This document shows, one piece after another, positions 16,658 to 25,901 of a DNA stretch of 64,000 nucleotides (positions are counted from its first letter, which is position 1; every line of letters starts with the position of its first letter). The notes under the pieces are model-generated. The model searched no databases, was not told the origin of the DNA, and saw only the letters and a program-made list of their open reading frames with translations. The translations under genes were made by a program, and so were the position numbers. The DNA is from Halobacillus salinarum (GTDB lineage: Bacteria; Bacillota; Bacilli; Bacillales; Halobacillaceae), in assembly GCF_022919095.1 (NCBI RefSeq), contig NZ_CP095073.1, positions 3,038,001 to 3,102,000 of the forward strand, read 5' to 3'.

Positions 16658-19180
16658 TCACCCTCCATTAAACCTTCTCAAATCAAAGTCCTGTTTCTCT
16701 TGCGTTTCTGTAATGTCTTCAACAAACGCCTCAAAATCATTCATGCCTAACCGCAAGAATAGCTGTAACGGTTGTCTTGGTTGTTGAGAGGTCGTTCCTC
16801 CATTAGATATGAAGCCACCTAGTAACCGTTCCAATTCATCCGCAATAATGCCTCGGATCATTTTTTGTGGAGCAACGATCTCAGGATTCCCTCTCCCTGC
16901 GTCACCGACTTGGGCAATCGTCGGTTTTTTGACGACCCCACCAGTCGCTAGATGAGGAATGTTCGGCAGATTCGGAAAGGACAATGAACCGCCTCCCATC
17001 CCGCCAATGCCAGGGACCCAATCCGGAATAGTTGGAATGGAAATGCTTATGCCACTAATGGAATTCAACATCCCATTAATAGCGTCAACGACGGTGTTTA
17101 TGGCCCCTTTTATGGATCCGACTATCCCATTCCAAATACGACTGGTTGTACTTGATACGCTATTCCACACTCCAGCGATCATACGACCGATACCATTGAA
17201 GATGCTGGAAGCCGATGAGCTTAAGCCATTCCATAATCCTGTCATGAAAGACTTGATACTGGTCCATACATTCCGAACCGTGCCCCATATGGAATCCCAT
17301 GCGGAACTTAAAGAGGATTCTAATCCTTGAAATACCGTTATTGCGATTTTCCAAATATTGTTCCATATGGAACTTACAAAGTTAGAAATGGTTGTCCATA
17401 CACTTCTAACTGTTGACCAAATACCATTCCAAATGGCGGATAAGAATGACTCTATGCCTCTAAAAACACCCGTCGCAATCGCATTAATCTTATTCCATAG
17501 CGAAGTTAAAAAAGTTACCACGCTATTCCATACGTTCATGATCTTCATCCAAATGTCATTCCATACACCGACGAAAAAGCTGACCATTGAATTAAAAGTA
17601 TTGGTTGCAATCACCTTAATGGCTGTCCAAATTCCTGATAAATAGGTCAGCGCTTTATTCCAAACTGCCTTAATCGTTGTCCATATGACCGCCCAGGTAT
17701 TCGATAAGAACTGGCCAATGGCCGTAAATACGGTTATCGCCGTACTCTTTATCCATTGCCAGCTTTTCACGAGGAAAGCACTGACGGTATCCCAGTTTTT
17801 CCATAGCAAAATAATAACAGCGATTAACGCTGCTATTCCTGCGACGATCCACGTAATCGGATTCGCCAGTAATGCGGTTGTAAAACCCCATGTAGCACTT
17901 GCGGCCGTTGCTATGGCTGGCCCTAATTTCGCAAACAGGCCGGTAATTCCCAAACCTTTCATGGCAAGCATTCCTGTACCGACGGCTGAGAAGCCCTGGG
18001 CTGCTACATTCAACGTCGGTCCCATATTCTCTAGGGGTCCAGCCACTTTTCCTAAAATAGAACGACCAAAACTTTCTAACTTACTCGAAGCTGTGTCATA
18101 TTTGGCACCTAAATGGTCAATAGCCTTATCAGAATCAATGACTTTCTGATTGGCTAAGTCCAACGCTTCTCCGACTTTACCGCTCGTATCTTCCCACATG
18201 GAGCCAAACAACCCCACTCCTGCCTGATTACGTGCTTGATTATCCATATCATTCAGGTGAGAAACAACATCTTGCGTGACTTTAGCAGCTGCGTCTCCAC
18301 CTTTAGCAAAGTCACTTTGCCAAGTGTCAATAAGTTTTTGTGCTTCCTTATCTGTATCCGTCATGGTTTCAGCGACTTTTAATAGAGCTTTATTATCAGG
18401 TTCTTGGAGTTTGATCCCAAACTCGTTAACCGCATCAGCCATCTTATCCGTATCTTTGACACCAGCTTTCATCCCCGCTTGGATGATTGCAATCATTTCT
18501 TGGCCATCGGCACCGATCCTCTGAAAAGAAGGAGAATATTCGTTTACAGTATCCAGCCAATCTTCTGCGCCTTTATCAATTTGCTGGTATCCTGCTGCGA
18601 TATTATTAAGGGCTTTTGAAAAAGAAATATCCATACTTTGAGAGTTGGCACGGGCAGCATTGATCACTTCATTAAAGTCTTGGTCGTAAGCATCAGCGAC
18701 TTTAAAAACATCCTGGGTCATGCCTTGAAGAGCTTTTCCCTGTGCTCCTGTCAGCTGGTTTAAACGTCCCACAGCGCTTGTAGCTTCTCCTACACTTCCA
18801 GCAAAGTTATTGGAGAAAACATCTACACCGATCCCTCTTAATTTTTCTGCTTCTTCTCTTGTGGTTCCCAGTTGCGCTTGCAAATCAGCAGCTGATCCCT
18901 CGATATCTGCCATGAACCCAGTTGCGGCTCCTGTGGCTGCTCCTCCTGCGATGGCTCCTAAATCAATATCTCCTAAAGCATTCTCCGTTTCTTGCGCGGT
19001 GCTTTGTAAGTCATTTAATTGACTTTGAGCTTGAGAGGTATCGATATCTACATCAGGAATGGATTGAACCGAAGATTCCACTTGGCTCATCGCTCGGTTA
19101 GCGGCTCGACTCACATCCTGAAAAGTGCCAGATGCATCGTCGATCCCTCGAACTGCTATTTCAACATTGTTTCGAGCCAT
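16658..19180 (-). CDS. Tail tape measure protein
   Basis: 840 residues. Phage tail tape measure core (about 60-360), a hydrophobic segment at about 425-470, then a run of repeats of about 30 residues with regularly spaced W/F (I-W-x-x-I-...-W-N), typical of tape measure C-termini. Sets tail length and is ejected during infection. It lies downstream of the chaperone pair and upstream of Dit, the usual order. Confidence 0.92.
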   Translation of the reverse strand: MARNNVEIAVRGIDDASGTFQDVSRAANRAMSQVESSVQSIPDVDIDTSQAQSQLNDLQSTAQETENALGDIDLGAIAGGAATGAATGFMADIEGSAADLQAQLGTTREEAEKLRGIGVDVFSNNFAGSVGEATSAVGRLNQLTGAQGKALQGMTQDVFKVADAYDQDFNEVINAARANSQSMDISFSKALNNIAAGYQQIDKGAEDWLDTVNEYSPSFQRIGADGQEMIAIIQAGMKAGVKDTDKMADAVNEFGIKLQEPDNKALLKVAETMTDTDKEAQKLIDTWQSDFAKGGDAAAKVTQDVVSHLNDMDNQARNQAGVGLFGSMWEDTSGKVGEALDLANQKVIDSDKAIDHLGAKYDTASSKLESFGRSILGKVAGPLENMGPTLNVAAQGFSAVGTGMLAMKGLGITGLFAKLGPAIATAASATWGFTTALLANPITWIVAGIAALIAVIILLWKNWDTVSAFLVKSWQWIKSTAITVFTAIGQFLSNTWAVIWTTIKAVWNKALTYLSGIWTAIKVIATNTFNSMVSFFVGVWNDIWMKIMNVWNSVVTFLTSLWNKINAIATGVFRGIESFLSAIWNGIWSTVRSVWTTISNFVSSIWNNIWKIAITVFQGLESSLSSAWDSIWGTVRNVWTSIKSFMTGLWNGLSSSASSIFNGIGRMIAGVWNSVSSTTSRIWNGIVGSIKGAINTVVDAINGMLNSISGISISIPTIPDWVPGIGGMGGGSLSFPNLPNIPHLATGGVVKKPTIAQVGDAGRGNPEIVAPQKMIRGIIADELERLLGGFISNGGTTSQQPRQPLQLFLRLGMNDFEAFVEDITETQEKQDFDLRRFNGG

Positions 19181-19186
19181 GTTTCA

Positions 19187-19408
19187 TCATCTCCTACGCC
19201 TACCTCGTGAGGAACGCTGCGCATGTATGCGTCTTTGTTGGCGTTCCTGTTCCTTCTTTTGCTCGGCATCAAGCTCGTTTTTCTGATGGATGAGGATTTG
19301 TTCCTGCAAAGGGGACATCTTCGGAATATCCAGCGGTGAAATGCCGCATTCCTTTACAAGAAAATAGAAGTTACGGCTCTCATCCCTCGTCGCTGGGCGT
19401 ATCCTCAC
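19187..19408 (-). CDS. Tail assembly chaperone, downstream frame (G-T-like)
   Basis: Open in the +1 frame relative to the chaperone at 19380-19811, from about 19460 to the stop at 19187. Contains F-Y-F-L-V-K-E-C-G-I-S-P-L-D-I-P-K-M and an Arg-rich tail. Size and place fit the frameshifted half of a tail assembly chaperone. A GTG at 19408 could also start it independently, but it lacks a good ribosome-binding site, so fusion by frameshift is favoured. Confidence 0.65.
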   Translation of the reverse strand: MRIRPATRDESRNFYFLVKECGISPLDIPKMSPLQEQILIHQKNELDAEQKKEQERQQRRIHAQRSSRGRRRR

Positions 19409-19811
19409 CTTCGCTAAATCCTTTGACTTCCTCAGGATTAGAAATGCCTGAGATCTGTTTCACTCGCTCCGCGATTTCCTTGACCAACTTTCGTGGGAAC
19501 TCGGATTTAACCACCTCGTAAGTGATTGATTCGTCCGTCGTTCCGTAAGCCACCGCAAGATAGTTCGATTCCTGCTGCCCTCGGAAGTTCTCTTTCATGT
19601 TCAGATCCACATTCCTGGTCATTTTTCCTTTTAATCCAGGCTTCATTTTGACGTACACCCCTTCATTAGAAGGAGTTTGAACCTTTGTCGCTTCTTCGTT
19701 GTCCAAAGCACGGATTTCCAGCTCAAACATTTCTCCATTAAATTCAAGGTCCTTCATTGTTTCTGTATAACTTTTTCCTTGCAGTACACCTGCAGTTAAC
19801 TTTTTAGCCAA
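19380..19811 (-). CDS. Tail assembly chaperone, upstream frame (G-like)
   Basis: 143 residues from a TTG start at 19811 (AGGAGG 7 nt upstream). Acidic, with the compact alpha/beta look of Gram-positive siphovirus chaperones (K-S-Y-T-E-T-M-K-D-L-E-F near the N-terminus). Immediately precedes the tape measure gene, which these proteins coat during tail assembly. Confidence 0.7.
   Translation of the reverse strand: MAKKLTAGVLQGKSYTETMKDLEFNGEMFELEIRALDNEEATKVQTPSNEGVYVKMKPGLKGKMTRNVDLNMKENFRGQQESNYLAVAYGTTDESITYEVVKSEFPRKLVKEIAERVKQISGISNPEEVKGFSEGEDTPSDEG
19392..19397 (-). other. Candidate +1 ribosomal frameshift site CCC-AGC
   Basis: In the upstream frame the codons read ACG CCC AGC GAC GAG GGA TGA. 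Slippage of tRNA-Pro from CCC to CCA would enter the long downstream frame five codons before the stop. +1 shifts at Pro codons are known for SPP1 and Listeria PSA structural genes. Confidence 0.45.
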
Positions 19812-19836
19812 TGCAATTCCTCCTGTTCTGAATACC

Positions 19837-19866
19837 AAAAAAGACCAAGTTCCGTCACTTGGTCTT
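19837..19866 (-). terminator. Hairpin after the major tail protein
   Basis: AAGACCAAG/CTTGGTCTT with a U-tract on the minus strand. Probably a partial terminator that lowers expression of the chaperone and tape measure genes relative to the tail tube. Confidence 0.75.
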
Positions 19867-19876
19867 CCCCTGTTCG

Positions 19877-20827
19877 TTATGCGCCTGTGCTATATTCAGC
19901 TTTATCATTCGTGAGACTCACAAGGATCGGCCCCTCCTGATTGGTTGGATCAAATAAAGCACGTGCCGTCAGTTCTTGCTGAATAGCATCTCTTCCTTCT
20001 ACCCCTTGATTGGAAGAAGTATAAATCATACGTGGAAAAGAGATATCATAGTTTTCTCCGATATGAAGGGTGTAACCAAATTCGGAAATTGTATCTGTAC
20101 TCGGTTCAGTATCTCCACCCCAAAATTGGGTAAGTTGATCTGTATTTTCAAAATCCAAGGTTAGGTCTAAATTGACAACCATGGATCCCATAAATGCTTT
20201 TGTTGGGAAGCGTGAGCCAACACCTTGAGAATCCTCAACATTTGCCCCTGTTTCCACACTTAAAGATAAGGAGCTTACATCAGGGGAAACGTCGCTTCCA
20301 TCCCGATCAAGAGTAACCATGGGAGCCGTAAAAACATTGCCTTCAGTGAACGTTTGTTCTTCCAAGGTTCCATGCTTATCTTTCGCTCCTAATGTATTGA
20401 CTGTCATGAGTGCCCATTCGTTTTCGACTTCAAGTTCGATACTTTCGATCACGTTTCCTAAGAAAATATGAGCAAAGATATCCTTGCCTACTTTCGCAGA
20501 AAACGAGGTCATGGTCGAGCCACGCTTCGGAGTAAACTCATGTGTATAGGGAGTGGATCCATCTCCTGTGACGTTATAACCTCCTAGTGCCCATTTCCAG
20601 AACCAACCGCTCGCTAAATCATCAACCGGAAGGGTAATGGACCCTGACGTCGAATACACCCCGACTTGGGCAAGACGATCTAAGCCGCTCATCCCTTCGT
20701 AAATCAGTTTATCGTCATCTTCGGAATCAATATCGACCGTTTCTGGATCAAGTGTTTCTGCATAGGTGCTGGCTTCTTCTCCATAATTGGCTTCCTCACC
20801 AATCTGTAAATAACGTGTAATCGCCAT
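19877..20827 (-). CDS. Major tail (tube) protein
   Basis: 316 residues, starting M-A-I-T-R-Y-L-Q-I-G-E-E, with the G-S-I-T-L-P-V-D motif and a beta-rich body expected of phage tail tube proteins. The C-terminal third is extended relative to minimal tube proteins and may form a surface decoration. Good AGGAGG site, followed by a terminator, consistent with high expression. Confidence 0.8.
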   Translation of the reverse strand: MAITRYLQIGEEANYGEEASTYAETLDPETVDIDSEDDDKLIYEGMSGLDRLAQVGVYSTSGSITLPVDDLASGWFWKWALGGYNVTGDGSTPYTHEFTPKRGSTMTSFSAKVGKDIFAHIFLGNVIESIELEVENEWALMTVNTLGAKDKHGTLEEQTFTEGNVFTAPMVTLDRDGSDVSPDVSSLSLSVETGANVEDSQGVGSRFPTKAFMGSMVVNLDLTLDFENTDQLTQFWGGDTEPSTDTISEFGYTLHIGENYDISFPRMIYTSSNQGVEGRDAIQQELTARALFDPTNQEGPILVSLTNDKAEYSTGA

Positions 20828-20846
20828 GAATGACTCACCTCCTGTT

Positions 20847-21053
20847 TTACTTCTTAGATTTTAATTCACTGGGAGCTAAGGACGATTCATAATCATTGGC
20901 GGTGCCTGAATCATTATCGAGTTTTTGAAGCAACGCTTGTAATTCATCACGTAACATGTTGAGGTCATCCACGTTGCCCTTTAAGAATTCCTCCAGCTTC
21001 GCTAAACCATTACCGCCTTCGCCTTTTCCTATATTCTTTGGTAGTTGTGACAT
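20847..21053 (-). CDS. Small conserved phage protein of unknown function
   Basis: 68 residues, helical (about 18-48: L-A-K-L-E-E-F-L-K-G-N-V-D-D-L). It lies between tail completion and tail tube genes, a spot that often holds a small tail assembly protein. No domain recognised. Confidence 0.55.
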   Translation of the reverse strand: MSQLPKNIGKGEGGNGLAKLEEFLKGNVDDLNMLRDELQALLQKLDNDSGTANDYESSLAPSELKSKK

Positions 21054-21059
21054 CCTGCA

Positions 21060-21506
21060 TTACTCCTTTTTCTGAATTCGAAATGTCATTTGAATGGATG
21101 ACCAATACACCTGCGTGGAATTGCCAGCTTCATAGGTTGGATCGACTCTAGTTGGAAGAGTATCGGAAACACTCCCGCCTTGGGTTCGGTCTTTCATCAG
21201 CACATCATAAATTGATAGAACAATCTCCTGCGCCTTTTTTAAGCCTTTCTCTGGTTCGAATTCTTTCACCAAAACTACAATGTCAAAAGGCATATCATGC
21301 TGCGTTCGATGTCCACCTATTATTTTTGGTGTATAGGGAGATGGAGTAACCCAAACAGCCGGGAGCTGCATGTTTCCGATTTTCATTTTCTGGCCAAAAA
21401 TTACATCTTGAATTTCGGTTAGATCTTCGTGATTTTCAATCGTGTCTAGCAAGGTTTCTCTTGCTTGCTGATAAATTGCTGCAATACCTTCACTTGATTT
21501 CATCAT
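21060..21506 (-). CDS. Tail terminator/completion-like protein
   Basis: 148 residues. Position (after the HK97-gp10-like gene and before the tail tube gene) and alpha/beta pattern with Y-D-V-L-M-K-D near residue 100 fit the tail completion family that caps the tube at the head side. The ATG overlaps the previous stop by 4 nt (21503-21506). Confidence 0.6.
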   Translation of the reverse strand: MMKSSEGIAAIYQQARETLLDTIENHEDLTEIQDVIFGQKMKIGNMQLPAVWVTPSPYTPKIIGGHRTQHDMPFDIVVLVKEFEPEKGLKKAQEIVLSIYDVLMKDRTQGGSVSDTLPTRVDPTYEAGNSTQVYWSSIQMTFRIQKKE

Positions 21507-21925
21507 GATAAGCCCTCTCTTGATAAAGCAGTGTAAACAAATTCTTCAATACGAGATTCAGCTTTTGCGATGGATCCCTCGATGTAATGCGTGCCAGTGA
21601 TCCCTGGATGCATCACTTCTTTCGCGTAAATCACTTGGCCACCGACCACAAAACGTAAGACTTCTGCTTGTCTTGGATAAATCATGTAAGGATCGGATCC
21701 ATCGTTTTGAACAGCCGCATATTCTACGGAAGTTCCTACGATGAATAATCGTTCACCTTGTTGCTGCAGGTGCCATGACCCTGCTAAACGGCCATGATTT
21801 TGTGGGGAAAACTCCATGAGGTTACCCCATACCTCTTGACCAAGTAAGCTTGTGGAAGTATTTAAAGCACGACGAATCTTAGGAACCAGCTGCCGTAATT
21901 CATTAAAATCAATCTCAGCCCTCAC
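21503..21925 (-). CDS. HK97 gp10-like head-tail joining protein
   Basis: 140 residues. G-R-L-A-G-S-W and V-G-T-S-V-E-Y-A-A-V-Q-N-x-G are the family signature motifs. Acts at the neck during head-tail joining. Confidence 0.8.
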   Translation of the reverse strand: MRAEIDFNELRQLVPKIRRALNTSTSLLGQEVWGNLMEFSPQNHGRLAGSWHLQQQGERLFIVGTSVEYAAVQNDGSDPYMIYPRQAEVLRFVVGGQVIYAKEVMHPGITGTHYIEGSIAKAESRIEEFVYTALSREGLS

Positions 21926-21938
21926 GTTTTAACACCTC

Positions 21939-22367
21939 TTAAGCGTCTGCATGGAAATCGTCTAAAGAAGAAAAAACCGAAACCCTTCGCTCCTGGAAGG
22001 GCTTTAGCTCTTTATTTATGTCCTTAGTCACTTCAGCTGTATTAATCACCGATACCGCAAAATCATTAATCTGAATGATTGGACTGGACCGCTGTTGTTG
22101 GGCCGTCGCAACCAACTTCGCTACGGTACGGGTAACAATATCCTGCATCGCTTCATATTCTTCATCTTCTGGAAAGACAGGATGTCCTAACCGCGTACGA
22201 ATATGAGACGCAATCTGCTTAATCCACCGATTTAATAAATCATCTAAAGCTTTCTCCTGGTCATCCTCATTTGGAAATCTAAAATCATTCGTGGAAATGC
22301 CGGTAAGCTTCTTAATATCATCAGCGGTGACGATTTCCGTTACATTATTACCTTCAAACAAAGGCAT
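21939..22367 (-). CDS. Head-tail connector/adaptor protein
   Basis: 142 residues, largely helical in the first 90 (D-D-L-L-N-R-W-I-K-Q-I-A-S-H-I-R), as in gp6/gp15-like adaptors that bind under the portal. Named by fold pattern and place after the capsid genes. Confidence 0.6.
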   Translation of the reverse strand: MPLFEGNNVTEIVTADDIKKLTGISTNDFRFPNEDDQEKALDDLLNRWIKQIASHIRTRLGHPVFPEDEEYEAMQDIVTRTVAKLVATAQQQRSSPIIQINDFAVSVINTAEVTKDINKELKPFQERRVSVFSSLDDFHADA

Positions 22368-22385
22368 GATGCTGCCTCCTTAACG

Positions 22386-22763
22386 TTACGCTTCAGCCTT
22401 CATTCCTTCTAGCTCGTCTAATAACGTGCTCCGATTTTTTCCTTCCATCTCATCGGCTATCGCTTGATCTATATCGAGCTTGCCTTCCTGCACGGCTTTA
22501 ATCACTTCATCAACCGTTAGGTCAGACAAATTAAAGTCTTCTTCAGTATGATTCTGCGGATTGTCACTCGTCTTAGTGCTCGAGATATCCGAACCTTTAT
22601 CCGAGTCAGGGTTAATAACCTCTACTTGAAAATCCTTCACAGCTTTCACCGTTAAATACTCTCGATTGCTGACCGTCAGTTCCACCGGTTCTTTAGGAGA
22701 AAACCCGACACCTAATCGGAACCGGGTTTTTTTTCCTTTATTTATGACTTTAATATCTTTCAT
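22386..22763 (-). CDS. Uncharacterised head-region protein
   Basis: 125 residues. The N-terminal 45 look like a small beta domain (K-I-K-V-I-N-K-G-K-K-T-R-F-R style) and the C-terminal 40 resemble a short helical linker-binding motif (L-T-V-D-E-V-I-K-A-V-Q-E-G). Directly follows the major capsid gene. Possible decoration or head-completion protein. Confidence 0.55.
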   Translation of the reverse strand: MKDIKVINKGKKTRFRLGVGFSPKEPVELTVSNREYLTVKAVKDFQVEVINPDSDKGSDISSTKTSDNPQNHTEEDFNLSDLTVDEVIKAVQEGKLDIDQAIADEMEGKNRSTLLDELEGMKAEA

Positions 22764-22789
22764 TGATGCTCCCTCCTCCTTGTTCTGAA

Positions 22790-23713
22790 TTATCCGCTGA
22801 ATCCACGACCGACCACTGCAGCATTTTCATCTTCATAATGGCAGTCGACTCGCATCGTAGTGACGAAATCTGTAAGTCGTTTCTTCGCCTGACGATCGGG
22901 CTCAATACGAATGTCGCGATACATCCCATAAACAAGGTTTGAGCTTGGAGCAAGTAGAACTGTACCTGCAGGCATATTCGAAGAATCCTCGACCCCGATT
23001 CCCTTGTAGGCAAGTCCTTGAGCAGTTGTCTGTGCAGAATCACCTAAGCCTGTACCTCGGTTACGCAAGACATTTCGGTAGGCGTCCTCTATATCCCAAT
23101 GAGCATAGAACTTCCAATCTTCACGATTCCGAAGATATTTCTTCGGAACAGCGTGAATCATGGAGTCGAACATAGATTCCACATCATCGGAAGCAAAGTC
23201 TGCGTCACTTGTTCCGTCCACTTCATTAGCTGCTTTCTTCAACCAGCCATCCGTTAATGCCAGGAATGGATCTGAACTAGACTTATCCCCTTGAATAAAT
23301 AGTTCCTCAAGATCGAGTCCTGCCCGATCGGCAATAAGGTCAATAAGCGTATTCTCAAAATCTTCTTCCTCGATGTTATCTTCGAGTGTAGAATCTGTAA
23401 GTCCAGCAATGGCAATCGCTTCCACAGATTCGAGAGTGTTCGTATCCGTATTTGGGCTAGACTCTCCATTCGGTTCATCGGCTTCTGTCGCCGCTCTTAA
23501 AATACGTGCAGCAAATCCTACGCGGTCAATATCGTGGGTATGACTCTGCATATTTATTCGACGGGCACGGTCTAAGAGTTTCGTAGATGCAGATACGGTC
23601 CGCACAAAGCGCTGTCGTTTCTCTCTTGCTAAAATTGATGAGCCTAAATCAGAACGTTGCATAGCCTTCATGGCATTTTGTACTTTTGCGAGCATGTCTT
23701 GATTGGTATCCAA
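22790..23713 (-). CDS. Major capsid protein (HK97 fold)
   Basis: 307 residues, TTG start behind AGGAGG. P-domain and E-loop pattern (E-A-I-A-I-A-G-L-T-D-S-T-L-E-D-N, then D-L-E-E-L-F-I-Q-G-D) and a C-terminal beta strand region fit HK97-fold capsids of the P2/PBSX-like group. Placed after the XkdF protease-scaffold gene, as expected. Confidence 0.85.
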   Translation of the reverse strand: MDTNQDMLAKVQNAMKAMQRSDLGSSILAREKRQRFVRTVSASTKLLDRARRINMQSHTHDIDRVGFAARILRAATEADEPNGESSPNTDTNTLESVEAIAIAGLTDSTLEDNIEEEDFENTLIDLIADRAGLDLEELFIQGDKSSSDPFLALTDGWLKKAANEVDGTSDADFASDDVESMFDSMIHAVPKKYLRNREDWKFYAHWDIEDAYRNVLRNRGTGLGDSAQTTAQGLAYKGIGVEDSSNMPAGTVLLAPSSNLVYGMYRDIRIEPDRQAKKRLTDFVTTMRVDCHYEDENAAVVGRGFSG

Positions 23714-23756
23714 TGGAAAAACCTCCTGTGTAAATAAAAATAATTATGCATATAAA

Positions 23757-23788
23757 AAAGCCACCGCTTCTTTCTCAGCGATAGCTTT
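23757..23788 (-). terminator. Hairpin between protease/scaffold and capsid genes
   Basis: AAAGC-cac-CGCT and AGCG-ata-GCTTT pair, with a U-tract on the minus strand. Likely an attenuator or 3' end stabiliser inside the head operon. Confidence 0.6.
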
Positions 23789-25322
23789 ATTCAGCCTTAC
23801 GTTTAAAACCAAAGGCGTTTCGATCATTCTGCGTTTCTTGTGATTTTTCAGATTGGTTATCTTGTCCGGCCAGCCGTCTTGAGAAAGGTTGATGCTGCTT
23901 GGCTTTTTCAAGTTCTTTCATTACTTTATCCCATTCTTCATCAGTGGGTGTGTCTGCGCTTGATTTGGTGGAGGTCTCTTCTCCTTCATCATCCTCCGAT
24001 CCTGGCTCTGCCTCTTCTGTTTGACTGTCAGCTGCTATTTCACTTGATTCTTGCTGGTCATCCTCTTCTTGAGAAGAATGATCACCTTGAGAACCTTTTA
24101 AGGTGTTCAGCAGTTCGTTGATTTTATCGTTAACAGGCTCGACAGATTTTTTAATCATTTCCTGTACTTCAGATTCTTTCATATCTAATTCACCTTCTTG
24201 TTTAGATTTATGAGAACGCTCCGACTGAGCACTGGCAATAAGGTCGTTAATCACCTCTTGAGCTTCCAGAAGCTTGCGATAATTTTCTTCATTAATTGTT
24301 CGGCCTGCTTTTTCTGCAGGCTTAAAGAATTTCATGATTTTCTGCATGATCCCCTCGGACTGGTTCTTTCGGTCGTCCTGCTCCTGAGCCTCATTTTTGA
24401 AAGATAAAGTCTGGCTCTCTTCCGCTTCTCCAGATTGAGATAAAACAGCTGCGCTTGGACCCGATTCCTCAACAGGAACCACGTTTTCTTCGATCCTTAC
24501 TTCCCTTGGCTCTCCCGTAAAAGTGACATTTCCTTGGTCATCCATTTCATAACCCAGTTGGATCAATTTCACTTCTTCTAGCAAGTAATCCTCTAACCGG
24601 ATAATCACGGAGTCTTGAAGGGTGGAATGCACATACGATTCCGTAGTGTCTGAATCAAAGGTAGCGTACACTTGCCTTCGGACTAACCGTTCCCTTTGTT
24701 CCAATGAGCCATTTATCGCTTTGGCCACGACCTCATCTGTAATCTCGCCAACCTCTTCTTTCTGCACGTTTTTCTTGGATGAAGCGTTAGAGGATTCTTT
24801 ATCAGATGACTTACTTTTCACTGCGATATATTTAGCTTTTGGGACAGCCGGCTCATCGACAAGAGAAACGGCATTGACCACCCATCCTTCGCCTTCTTCT
24901 AAATCGGCTAGCGTTGTCCGTTTCTGAGCTGCATTCTTTTCTGACCGTTTCGATTTAAGACTCGCTTTTTCAATGGCCATAATCGAAAATCCTCCCAATC
25001 GTCCATCTTTCACCGCTTCCCAGGAAGCATCATTTGTGACTCGGACTCCTAACATCCAACTTCCTTTTGGTACAACTTTTTCTTGATTAATGTGTAAATC
25101 AACAGGAACAATGTAAGATTCGATAACTTTTCCCACATTGTTCAGCGAGTGCTGCAGGTCGATATTGCCGTACTCTTCAACAAATTGATGGGCTACTTCC
25201 TCGATCTTCTCTGCACTTACGACGTCTCCGTCCGTATCTTCCTCTTCTGGAATAAGAACGGGTCCATGGACAATCCTCTTTTCCTCGTTCTTAAAGACGA
25301 GAGGCGCTGTCAATTCAGGCAT
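23787..25322 (-). CDS. XkdF-type prohead protease fused to acidic scaffold
   Basis: 511 residues from ATG 25322 (AAAGGAGAGAGACTC upstream; the frame is open further but without a site). About 1-165 is the XkdF domain (I-V-H-G-P-V-L-I-P, then L-Q-H-S and G-W-V-V-N-A-V-S-L-V-D-E-P-A), a putative serine protease of PBSX-like phages. The rest is Glu/Gln/Ser-rich and helical (about 310-490), suitable for an internal scaffold. Unusual insertion of about 100 residues between the two parts. Confidence 0.8.
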   Translation of the reverse strand: MPELTAPLVFKNEEKRIVHGPVLIPEEEDTDGDVVSAEKIEEVAHQFVEEYGNIDLQHSLNNVGKVIESYIVPVDLHINQEKVVPKGSWMLGVRVTNDASWEAVKDGRLGGFSIMAIEKASLKSKRSEKNAAQKRTTLADLEEGEGWVVNAVSLVDEPAVPKAKYIAVKSKSSDKESSNASSKKNVQKEEVGEITDEVVAKAINGSLEQRERLVRRQVYATFDSDTTESYVHSTLQDSVIIRLEDYLLEEVKLIQLGYEMDDQGNVTFTGEPREVRIEENVVPVEESGPSAAVLSQSGEAEESQTLSFKNEAQEQDDRKNQSEGIMQKIMKFFKPAEKAGRTINEENYRKLLEAQEVINDLIASAQSERSHKSKQEGELDMKESEVQEMIKKSVEPVNDKINELLNTLKGSQGDHSSQEEDDQQESSEIAADSQTEEAEPGSEDDEGEETSTKSSADTPTDEEWDKVMKELEKAKQHQPFSRRLAGQDNQSEKSQETQNDRNAFGFKRKAE

Positions 25323-25496
25323 GAGTCTCTCTCCTTTCCTAAGAATTATTGAGTTTCCTCTATTGCTAAACCACTCCCAACACCTCCCCATAGGAATTTG
25401 TTTTTTGTTGGTACAACTTTTAACTGAGTAAACTTTACAGCTTTTTCGACTCCCATTAAAATGTGGAAGAGTTTTCATTAATAAGGAGGTCTACTC

Positions 25497-25865
25497 ATGA
25501 AAAAAGTTTTAAGTATCATCCTATTTTTAGGAATCTTTATACTAGCAGCATGTAGTGCAAACTCTGGATCAGTTCCTGAGTATGAAATCACGAACGAGAA
25601 TTTAGAAAGTAACGGAACAGAACATTTAACCGTTAGCACTGACGCCACTGAAGAAGAAAAACTCAAGGAAATCGTTCGTGATATCTCCCATAAATATACG
25701 GAGTCTGATTCCGTTCGTATTTACATAACAAATGGAGAAGATCGAAATGATCCAGCTGTCATGACAGCAAAGTATGCCAATACCGATAAGGGGTTATTTC
25801 AAACCGGATTAGAAAGCACTGATAATTTTTACGCAGACTATATAGAAAGTAATATCGATAAGTAG
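25497..25865 (+). CDS. Moron lipoprotein inside the head operon
   Basis: 122 residues, signal peptide with lipobox L-A-A-C (Cys19). The mature part is acidic with a small alpha/beta domain. Encoded against the late operon with its own AAGGAGGT site and its own terminator (25860-25889), which is the classic layout of a moron expressed in the lysogen. Possible superinfection exclusion or surface-conversion role; function unknown. Confidence 0.75.
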   Translation: MKKVLSIILFLGIFILAACSANSGSVPEYEITNENLESNGTEHLTVSTDATEEEKLKEIVRDISHKYTESDSVRIYITNGEDRNDPAVMTAKYANTDKGLFQTGLESTDNFYADYIESNIDK

Positions 25866-25889
25866 GTCATTCCAATGGCCTGCTTATTT
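25860..25889 (+). terminator. Terminator of the moron lipoprotein
   Basis: A long stem, AAGTAGGTCATT against AATGGCCTGCTT (two G-T pairs), followed by ATTTT. Confidence 0.75.
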
Positions 25890-25901
25890 TCGTGTAACCA
25901 A

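Noticed and set aside
17160-17891. Several overlapping ORFs opposite the tape measure gene
   Set aside because: Shadows caused by the repetitive W/I-rich codons of the tape measure protein.
25323-25478. N-terminal extension of the XkdF-like protein
   Set aside because: The extra 52 codons have no ribosome-binding site and unlike composition; AAAGGAGAGAGACTC precedes ATG 25322.
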